Under the pieces are notes generated by a model, which made no database searches, was not told the origin of the DNA, and saw only the letters and a list, made by a program, of their open reading frames with translations. DNA of 13,444 bases, from assembly GCA_946886275.1 (NCBI GenBank), contig CAMPIH010000053.1:1-13444 (forward strand), written 5' to 3'. How positions within the stretch are numbered: position 1 is the stretch's first letter; each line of letters begins with the position of its first letter. The position numbers and the translations under genes are program-made. This document shows positions 1 to 7,700 of this stretch, piece by piece. This stretch comes from an uncultured Sphingosinicella sp. Its GTDB lineage: Bacteria; Pseudomonadota; Alphaproteobacteria; Sphingomonadales; Sphingomonadaceae.

Positions 1-813
1 GGCCAGTTCGTCACCCACCGGATCATGGCCGCCGGCCATCCGCGGATCAGCTTCGAGCTCGATCTCTTCTCGACCCTTCAGCAGCATCACAACGACGATG
101 TGGATTATGCCGCGCGCAAGGGCGCGACGAGCAATTTGCGGATGTGGGCGGTCGGCCAGGCGATGGCGCTCGACCGCTCGCTCGGCCTGTTCGCCGGCCC
201 CCGCGGCACCGACGGCATCTTCCCCGAATTCTACTTCCTCGATTGTCATAGCTGCCATCGGCCGATCTCGGACGATCCCCGCTTCCGGCCGTCGGCACTG
301 GCCAATCCGGGCCGACCGATCCCGAGCGGCTATCCGCCCTATAATGACGAGAACATGATCATGCTCAGCGCCGCGGCTCGGGTCGTCGCCCCGTCCCTTG
401 CGCAGCGTTTCGAGCGCGACAGCCGAGCCTTCCACCAGGCCTTCGCCCGCGACCGCGGCACCGCCGTCGCCGCCGCCCAGACACTCCGTGCCAGCGCAAG
501 GGCGCTCGCCGACGCCTTCGCCTCGGCGCCGGTCGGACGAGACCAGAGCTTCGCGATCATCCAGGCGATCACCAGCGAAGCGGTGAGCCCGCGATTCACC
601 GATTATGCCGGAAGCGTGCAGGCAGTGATGGCGACCGACACCTTGCTGTCGGCGCTCGTCGCCGATGGCCAGGTGCCGGCCGCGGCAGCCGGCGAGATCA
701 GAAGCGACATCAATGGCGCCTACCGAGCCGTCCGCGACCCCAATAATTACGACCCCGGCGAATTCCGGGCGAGCCTCGGCCGAGCCGCGGCGGCGATCAG
801 AAGGTTGAGATGA
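1..813 (+). CDS. C-terminal part of a c554-like (multihaem) cytochrome c, 5' truncated
   Basis: The frame is open from the first base of the window, so this is the 3' end of a longer gene; the ATG at 25 is internal. About 270 residues are visible. One haem-attachment motif, CHSCH, starts at base 244 (visible codon 82), preceded by an Asp in a segment reading EFYFLD. The segment AAGHPRISFELD near the start, followed by a helical region, then the CxxCH, then a helical tail, matches my memory of the C-terminal half of large multihaem c554-type cytochromes, where the last haem sits in a D-C-x-x-C-H context. More haems are therefore expected upstream, but they are not visible. The protein should be periplasmic or surface-bound and act in electron transfer. 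It overlaps the next gene by four bases (ATGA), which implies one operon. The family assignment is by recall only. Confidence 0.75.
   Translation, partial: GQFVTHRIMAAGHPRISFELDLFSTLQQHHNDDVDYAARKGATSNLRMWAVGQAMALDRSLGLFAGPRGTDGIFPEFYFLDCHSCHRPISDDPRFRPSALANPGRPIPSGYPPYNDENMIMLSAAARVVAPSLAQRFERDSRAFHQAFARDRGTAVAAAQTLRASARALADAFASAPVGRDQSFAIIQAITSEAVSPRFTDYAGSVQAVMATDTLLSALVADGQVPAAAAGEIRSDINGAYRAVRDPNNYDPGEFRASLGRAAAAIRRLR
799..804 (+). promoter_or_regulatory. Ribosome binding site of the GlcG/HbpS-like lipoprotein gene
   Basis: AGAAGG lies five bases before the ATG at 810, inside the last codons of the upstream cytochrome gene. It supports the 810 start, which also gives a good lipoprotein signal peptide. 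Confidence 0.6.
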
Positions 814-2765
814 AGAGTAGAGCGTCCCCGATTGCCATTGCCGCCCTCCTTCTCGCCTCCTGCGGCGGCGGCGGCGGTGGCGACAATGGTGGAGGCGGCG
901 CACCGCCGACCCCTTCGCCGCCGGCCCCGCCGACCGGCGTGTTCGCGGTCCCGGCGCAGGAAGCCCTGACCTCGGCCGACGTGCAGCGGATCATCGCCCA
1001 GGGCGTCGCCGAAGCCCAGGCGCGTTCGCTTCCTGGCACCTTCGCCGTCGTCGACCGGGTCGGCAACGTCCTCGCCGTCTTCACGATGAACGGGGCGAAC
1101 CACAGACTGTTGGTGCCGCGCGGGCCAAACGGAAGCACTCACGACCTCCAGGGCATCGACGTCCCCGGAGCGGTCGCCGGAGCGATCGCGAAAGCGATCA
1201 CGGGCGCCTATCTTTCCTCGGCCGGCAACGCCTTCTCGACCCGGACGGCGAGCATGATCGTTCAGGAGCATTTCCCGCCCTCGGCCGCCGCGCGGGGGCT
1301 CGAGAGCGGCCCCCTGTTCGGAGTCCAGTTCAGCCAGCTGCCCTGCTCCGACCTCGCCGCCCGCTTCAACGGCATCGGCGCACCCGGCGCCTTCATCGGG
1401 CCGAAGCGCTCGCCGCTCGGCCTGTCCGCCGACCCGGGCGGATTTCCGCTCTACAAGAACGGGGTCGTCGTCGGCGGACTCGGGGTCATGGCGGACGGGG
1501 TCTATGGCTTCGATCCCGAAATCCAGGACGTCGACAATGATCCCGAGGAAGCGATCGCGCTCGCCGCCACGATCGGCTTTGCGGCTCCGGCGGCGATCCG
1601 CGCCGAACGCGTTTCGGTGGATGGCACGACGCTACGATTCAGCGACGTCAGCGAAAGCCAGCTGGCGAGCAACCCGGCGGCGGCACCTTCCTTTGCGACG
1701 ATCAACGGCGCCCAAGGCGTCCTCACCGCAGTGCGCGGCTATTATGATTCTTCCGACGGAGTCCTGGCCGGCCGTGCCTATGGCAGCGAAGCGTCCGGGA
1801 TCAGAGCCTCGACCGCCGTCGAGTTCGCCAATCCCGACGCTTTCGTCCTCACCAACGGGGCCGGCGCCAATCGCTATCCGATCCGGGCCGGTACCAATGG
1901 CGGCCAGCCGCTGACCGCAACCGAGGTGCGAGCCCTGCTCGAGGAAGCGTTCAGCGTGATGAGCCGGGCGCGCGCCCAGATCCGCCAGCCGCTCGACAGC
2001 CGAGCGCAGGTGACCATCTCAGTGGTCGACACCAATGGCGAGGTGCTGGGTATCGTCCGATCGCCCGACGCACCGATCTTCGGGATCGACGTCTCCCTGC
2101 AGAAGGCCCGGACGGCGATGTTCTTCTCGGCGCCGTTCGCAGGCGCGGAGCTGCTCGGAAATCCCGATCCGGACGTCTCGGCCTATGTCGCCCGGGCCCG
2201 CGCCTTCTTCGACGATCCGACCGCGCTCACCGGCCGCTTCGCCTTCTCCGACCGCGCCAACGGCAACATCTCTCGCCCCTATTTCCCCGACGGCGAGCTC
2301 GGCCGGCCGCCCGGCGCCTTCTCGCGGCCGATCCTGGAGTTCAATCCCTTTTCGACCGGCCTCCAGTCCGCGCTGATCGAGGCGGCAGTGAAGGCCCATG
2401 TCGGCTTCATCCTTGGCGCTGGCCCGGACGTCCCCCAAAGCTGCACCGGCAACTCCAATCCCGGGCGGATCGCGAACGGAATCCAGATCTTCCCGGGATC
2501 GGTGCCGATCTATCGCGGCGGCACTTTGGTCGGCGGGATCGGCGTGTCAGGCGACGGCATCGACCAGGACGACATGATCAGCTTCCTCGGCCTTCACAAT
2601 GCCGGCGTCAAAGTGGGGTCGATCGGTCATGCCGATCCGACGATCCGCGCCGACCAGATCGTCGTCCCGGTGGCCGGAAGCAGCGGCGTGAGGCTGCGCT
2701 ACGTGAATTGCCCGTTCAACCCGTTCATCGGCACGAACGAGCAGAATGTCTGCCAGGGGCTGTGA
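810..2765 (+). CDS. Lipoprotein with two GlcG/HbpS-like (haem-degrading/DUF336-type) domains
   Basis: This 651-aa protein starts with a basic n-region, a short hydrophobic stretch and a lipobox LASC with the lipidated Cys at residue 18. A Gly-rich then Pro-rich linker follows. Two copies of a GlcG/HbpS-like fold can be read. The first runs from about residue 48 (TSADVQRIIAQG, then FAVVDRVGNVLAVF) to about 260. The second runs from about 370 (TATEVRALLEEAF, then TISVVDTNGEVLGIV) to about 620. Each ends in the family's typical segment: YKNGVVVGGLGV in the first, YRGGTLVGGIGVSGDG in the second. Both domains carry long insertions relative to the roughly 140-aa single-domain family. There is no CxxCH, so no covalent haem c is expected. 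Known members bind haem or cofactors such as cobalamin; the ligand here is unknown. The gene is translationally coupled to both neighbours (ATGA upstream, GTGA downstream), so it probably works with the cytochromes. Domain call fairly sure, role unknown. Confidence 0.78.
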   Translation: MKSRASPIAIAALLLASCGGGGGGDNGGGGAPPTPSPPAPPTGVFAVPAQEALTSADVQRIIAQGVAEAQARSLPGTFAVVDRVGNVLAVFTMNGANHRLLVPRGPNGSTHDLQGIDVPGAVAGAIAKAITGAYLSSAGNAFSTRTASMIVQEHFPPSAAARGLESGPLFGVQFSQLPCSDLAARFNGIGAPGAFIGPKRSPLGLSADPGGFPLYKNGVVVGGLGVMADGVYGFDPEIQDVDNDPEEAIALAATIGFAAPAAIRAERVSVDGTTLRFSDVSESQLASNPAAAPSFATINGAQGVLTAVRGYYDSSDGVLAGRAYGSEASGIRASTAVEFANPDAFVLTNGAGANRYPIRAGTNGGQPLTATEVRALLEEAFSVMSRARAQIRQPLDSRAQVTISVVDTNGEVLGIVRSPDAPIFGIDVSLQKARTAMFFSAPFAGAELLGNPDPDVSAYVARARAFFDDPTALTGRFAFSDRANGNISRPYFPDGELGRPPGAFSRPILEFNPFSTGLQSALIEAAVKAHVGFILGAGPDVPQSCTGNSNPGRIANGIQIFPGSVPIYRGGTLVGGIGVSGDGIDQDDMISFLGLHNAGVKVGSIGHADPTIRADQIVVPVAGSSGVRLRYVNCPFNPFIGTNEQNVCQGL

Positions 2766-4777
2766 GCGTCGCGTCCGCCCTCCTGTCGCTGCTCGCGACG
2801 GCGGCTCCGGCGGGCATTGATGCAGATGTTCAGGCCGCGCTCGACGCGGGTTCGTCGAATATTGCCGGCGGCGAGAGTCATTCGGCGCCGTTCATCGGTC
2901 CCGGCCTACGCCGGGATGACGTTCAGTTTGCCGAAGCTTCCTTACAACAGGATTCGACCGACCCGTACGACCGGGCCGAGCCGCCCGGTCCACCCGCCGA
3001 AGAAGAGCTGATCGAGGGCCGGCGCCGGCCGGGAGTTCCTCAGAACGAACTTCCCGACCCGGTCGAGCAGGTCAATCCCGGAGCGATAAGATCGCCGCCG
3101 CCGGAGGCCTTTCCGGCCGAGCATATCGCGATCCCGGACCGCTGGCGGCTGATCGAGACCCTCGGGGTGGTGCGCGAGCGCTGGTGGGATCCCTACAACC
3201 AGAACACGCTGAAGGGCGACCGGCCGATCTGCATCCCGACCGACGAGGAGCAGCAGAGGCGGCGCGAGGCGGGGATCGCCCGCTGCCGGACTCCGCGTTT
3301 CCTCGGCCTCGAAGAGCATGACTGGTTCTTCGTCGCCGGCGCCGTTTCCGACACGGTGATCGAGCCGCGCACCTTCCCGATCCCGGTCGGGGTCCAGACC
3401 ACCGACCGGCCTGGCAGCAACGACGTCTTCGGCCGCAACCACAGCTTGGTCCTCGCCCAGACCTTCATCGCCAGCCTTGCCTTAATCAAGGGCAGCACCG
3501 CCTATGTGCCGCCGCACGTCGAGTATCGGCTGACCCTCGCCTTCAACATGAACTATGTCGACGTCGGCGAGCGTCGGGTTCTGTTCGTCGAGCCCTCGCG
3601 CGGCACTGACCGCTTCGACTATGCGCTCGGGGTCCAGGAAGCCTTCGTCGACTATCATATCCGCAACGTTTCGGACCGCTTCGACTTCGACAGCATCCGG
3701 GTCGGTATCCAGCCGTTCAACTTCGATTTCCGGGGATTCCTGTTCCAGGACCAGCAGCTCGGAGTCCGGCTGTTCGGAAACCGCGACAATAACCGGTTCC
3801 AATATAATCTGGCGGCGATCTGGAGGCTCGAGAAGGACACCAATTCGGGGCTCAACGACCTGTTCCAGAGCCCGCGCCAGGACTGGATCCTCCACGCCAA
3901 TCTGTTCCGCCAGGATCTGCCTTTCGTCGGCATCACGAGCGAGGTCAGCCTCACCTACAACATGAACCGCGAACGCGGCGACATCGAGGTGGATTCGAAC
4001 GGCTTTCCGGTCCGCCCGGCTCTGTTCGGCAATCTCAGGGCGCGCGATTACGACGTCGTCTATCTCGGCTACAATGCCGACGGCCGGATCGGCCGGATCA
4101 ACCTTTCCGCCTCCGCTTATGCGGCGCTCGGCGAGGACCGCAACAACGTCTTCACCAGCGAGCCGGCGCGGATCCAGAGCTTCTTCCTCGCCGCCGAGCC
4201 GTCCTACGATATCGACTGGATCCGGATCCGCGGCGCCGCCTTGTTCGCGAGCGGCGACGGCGATCCGCGCGACGGGGTCCAGCGCGGCTTCGACTCCATC
4301 TTCGAAAATCCGATCTTCGCCGGCGCCGACACCAGCTACTGGATCCGCCAGACCATCCCCTTCGCCGGCGGCGCGCGGGCGGTGTCGATCAACGGCCGCA
4401 ACGGCATCCTCAACTCGCTTCGCTCCTCGAAGGAGCAGGGCCAGTCCAACTTCGTCAATCCGGGAACGATATTGCTCGGGGTCGGCGCCGACTTCGACCT
4501 CACGCCCGAGATCAGGCTGTCCGGCAACATCAACCATCTCTGGTTCCACCGGACAGAGGTGATCGAGGCGCTGAGGATGCAGGGCACGGTCCGCCGCGAC
4601 ATCGGCTGGGACATCAGCGCGGCGGCGATCTGGCGGCCGCGAATGACCCAGAACCTCGTGTTCCGGGCGTCGGCGGCGATGCTCCAGTCCGGCACCGGCT
4701 TTCGCGACCTGTTCGAGAATCTCAATCGGGACCGCCGTTATTATTCGGTGCTCCTCAACGCGATCCTGACCTACTGA
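2762..4777 (+). CDS. Outer-membrane beta-barrel (porin-like) partner of the decahaem cytochrome
   Basis: From a GTG start that overlaps the upstream TGA (GTGA), the product is 671 aa. This start gives a short hydrophobic leader ending ATAAPA, a plausible but weakly charged signal peptide; a TTG at 2708 would put a polar segment in front. A Pro/Glu-rich linker runs to about residue 120. A globular segment with two Cys (157 and 175, possible disulfide) comes next, followed by about 430 residues of alternating polar and hydrophobic strands rich in Tyr, Phe, Asn, Asp and Arg. The last strand ends in NAILTY, the terminal aromatic typical of barrels inserted by the BAM machinery. No haem motif is present. 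The next gene is a large decahaem cytochrome overlapping by one base, so I infer this barrel sheathes or anchors that cytochrome, as MtrB and PioB do for MtrA and PioA. I cannot place it in a named porin family. Residues 46-54 are encoded by a dispersed palindromic repeat. Confidence 0.72.
   Translation: MSVASALLSLLATAAPAGIDADVQAALDAGSSNIAGGESHSAPFIGPGLRRDDVQFAEASLQQDSTDPYDRAEPPGPPAEEELIEGRRRPGVPQNELPDPVEQVNPGAIRSPPPEAFPAEHIAIPDRWRLIETLGVVRERWWDPYNQNTLKGDRPICIPTDEEQQRRREAGIARCRTPRFLGLEEHDWFFVAGAVSDTVIEPRTFPIPVGVQTTDRPGSNDVFGRNHSLVLAQTFIASLALIKGSTAYVPPHVEYRLTLAFNMNYVDVGERRVLFVEPSRGTDRFDYALGVQEAFVDYHIRNVSDRFDFDSIRVGIQPFNFDFRGFLFQDQQLGVRLFGNRDNNRFQYNLAAIWRLEKDTNSGLNDLFQSPRQDWILHANLFRQDLPFVGITSEVSLTYNMNRERGDIEVDSNGFPVRPALFGNLRARDYDVVYLGYNADGRIGRINLSASAYAALGEDRNNVFTSEPARIQSFFLAAEPSYDIDWIRIRGAALFASGDGDPRDGVQRGFDSIFENPIFAGADTSYWIRQTIPFAGGARAVSINGRNGILNSLRSSKEQGQSNFVNPGTILLGVGADFDLTPEIRLSGNINHLWFHRTEVIEALRMQGTVRRDIGWDISAAAIWRPRMTQNLVFRASAAMLQSGTGFRDLFENLNRDRRYYSVLLNAILTY
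2897..2921. repeat. Palindromic repeat copy inside the barrel gene
   Basis: A perfect 7-bp stem (TCCCGGC at 2899-2905, GCCGGGA at 2910-2916) has a CTAC loop and is followed by TGACG. It matches the design of the copies at 8975-9003, 9032-9060 and 12806-12831. It is read through in frame as GPGLRRDDV in the linker between signal peptide and barrel. Confidence 0.7.
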
Positions 4778-7700
4778 TGCCGGCTCGGCTCTCCTTCCTC
4801 CTGGTCCTCGCGGCGGTGATCGCCGCGGCCCTGTTCGGGTCGTCCCGCCTCGGCGCCTCGGAGAAGGAGAAGCCGGTCGTGCGCGACTATAGCCTGGTGC
4901 GCGCGGAGTCGGCCCCGCGCACTCAGGAATGGGCTCAGGCGGAGGCGAAGAGCGCCGGCTGCGTCACCTGCCATACCGAGAGCGACGCCCACACGATGCA
5001 CCGGTCCCCGGCGGTCGTGCTCGGCTGCGCCGACTGCCATGGCGGCAATGTCGCGATCACCCGGCCGGCCGGATCGGAGCAGGGCGGATCGGCCTATATC
5101 ATCGCCCAGAATGCCGCCCACGTGCTTCCGCGCTACCCGGAATCCTGGCATTTCCCGTCGAGCGCCAACCCGCAGCGAAGCTACACTTTGCTCAACATCG
5201 AGGCGCCGGAATTCGTCCGCTTCGTCAATCCGTCCGACTATCGCGTCGCCCGCGACAGCTGCGGCGCCTGCCATATCGAGATCATCGAGGCCGGCGAGCG
5301 ATCCTTGATGTCGCACGCGGCCATGTTCATGGGCGGCGCCGCCTACAATAATGGAATCATCCCGTACAAGAATTACATGTTCGGCGAGGCCTATACGCGC
5401 GACGGCGAGCCGGCGCTGATCCGGTCGCCGCTTCCGAACGGGCAGATGACCGAAGAGCAGCGCCTTCGCGGAGTGATCGCCGAGCTTTATCCGCTGCCGA
5501 CCTGGCACGTCATTCCGCCCGGCGACATCTTCCGGGTGTTCGAGCGCGGCGGCCGCAACGTCAACACCCAGTTCGCCGAAATCGGCCTGCCCAATCCGAC
5601 CGGATCGATCCAGCGGCTCGAGGAGCCCGGCCGACCCGACATCCGCCAGTCGAACCGCGGCCCAGGCACCGGGCTGAGGGTCGCGATCCCGATCCTCAAC
5701 ATCCACAAGACCCGGCTCAACGACCCCTACATGTGGTTCATGGGGACGAACGACCAGCCGGGCGACTATCGCCATTCCGGCTGCTCCGGCTGCCACGTCG
5801 TCTACGCCAATGACCGCGAGCCGAGGCACAGCCTGACCTATGCGCGCTACGGACGCGACGGCCAGACGGCGACCGCCGACCCGACCATCGCCAGCCTCCG
5901 CGAAGGCCGAAATGGCGCTCATGGCGAGGAAGGGGGGCATGGCGAGGAAGCGGCGCATGGTGATGAAGCGGACCATGGCGACGGCGAAGGACCTGGCGGG
6001 GCCGGCGCGAGCGCACCTCCCGAAGCCCATGGCGCGCCGGCCGATACAACGCATGCCGCGGTCGGCGAGCGCGGCCACCCGATCCGCCACGTCTTCACCC
6101 GGGCGATCCCGACCTCGCAGTGCATGACCTGCCACATGCACCAGCCCAACATCTTCCTGAACTCCTACCTCGGCTACACGATGTGGGATTATGAATCCGA
6201 CGCCGACCTGATGTGGCCGGGACCGGAGAACCGCCTGCCCGCTCGCAACGCTGACGAGGAAGCGCGATTCCGCACCCAGCGTTACCCGACCGCGACCGAG
6301 GTCCACGAAGTGCTCGAGCGCAATCCGGAAGGCGCCGCGCCGCGCGGACTGTGGGCCGACGTCGAGTTCCTCCGCGAGGTGTATGAGCGGGTGAACCCGC
6401 TCGCCCGCCACACCCAGTTCGCCGATTATCACGGCCATGGCTGGAACTTCCGCGGCGTCTTCCGCCGCGACCGCCAGGGCAATCTGCTCGACTCCGAGGG
6501 CGCAATCATCCCGCCGGGCGATCCCGACACCTTCCGCCGCGACAATGAGGGGATGTTCGTCGAGCCCGGCACCAATCCCGGCCGCGCCGTCCACATGATG
6601 GACATCCACGCCGAGCGCGGGCTTCAATGCGCCGACTGCCACTTCAGCCGCGACTCGCACGGCAACGGCTTCATCTACGGCGAGGTCGCCAATGCGATCG
6701 AGATCGGCTGCAAGGACTGCCACGGCACCGCCCGCGATTATGCCAATCTGCGCACCTCCGGCCCGGCGGCGCCGCCGCGCGGCACCAATCTCGAGCTGAT
6801 CCGAAACGAGGACGGCCGCCGCCGGTTCGAATGGATGCAGCGCGAGGACGGCCGGCGGGTGCTCGTCCAGCGCTCGATCGTCGATCCGAACCTGGAATGG
6901 GAAGTGAGCCAGGTCCGCGACAGCGTCGATCCGGCCAGCCCGGATTTCAACCAGCTGTCGGCCCGGGCCAAGCTGATGTCGCGCCAGGGCGCCGAGACCG
7001 GCCGCTTCGTCTTCGGCGAGGGAGTCGCCGACGAGGACCTCGCCCATCCCGACGAGGAAATGGCCTGCTTCACCTGCCACCTGTCATGGACGACGAGCTG
7101 CGCCGGCTGCCATCTGCCGATCGAGGCGAACTGGGCGACCTCCAGCCACCATTATGAAGGCGAGGAGACCCGCAACTTCGCGACCTACAATCCTCAGGTG
7201 GCGCGCGAGGACATGTTCCAGCTCGGCCGGCACCAGACCAGCAAGGGCAACATCATCGCCCCGATCCGGTCGACCTCGGCGCTGATCCTGTCTTCGACCA
7301 ACCTCAACCGCGAGCGGATCTACGTCCAGCAGCCGCCGATCGCCGCGTCCGGCTATTCGTCGCAGGCATTCGCGCCGCACTTCCCGCACACGGTGAGGCG
7401 GACCGAGACGAAGACCTGCTCCGACTGCCACGTCTCGGCCGCGAACGACAATAATGCGATCATGGCCCAGCTTCTTCTTCAGGGCACCAACTTCGTGAAC
7501 TTCGTCGGCCTCCATTCCTGGGCCGGACTGGAGGACGGCTTCCAGGCGACCCGAGTGACCGAATGGGACGAGCCGCAGGCGGTGATCGGATCCTATCTCC
7601 ACCGCTTCGCCTATCCCGATTACTGGCGCGCCCATGTCGAGCGGAACGGCCGCGAGCTGATCAACTGGACCCGAGGCGAAGCCTTCGACGGCGAAGGAAG

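Noticed and set aside
2708..2761. TTG start 54 bases upstream for the barrel gene
   Set aside because: It would place a polar, charged segment before the hydrophobic leader; the GTG at 2762 gives a leader ending in ATAAPA and a GTGA coupling.
2817..3011. Small plus-strand frame of 64 codons
   Set aside because: It is a shifted reading of the barrel gene's N-terminal part and of the palindrome, whose translation typically gives PAYAGMT-like peptides.
3482..4549. 355-codon minus-strand open frame opposite the barrel gene
   Set aside because: The translation is dominated by Ala, Val, Asp and Glu with no motif, while the plus strand encodes a coherent beta-strand protein.
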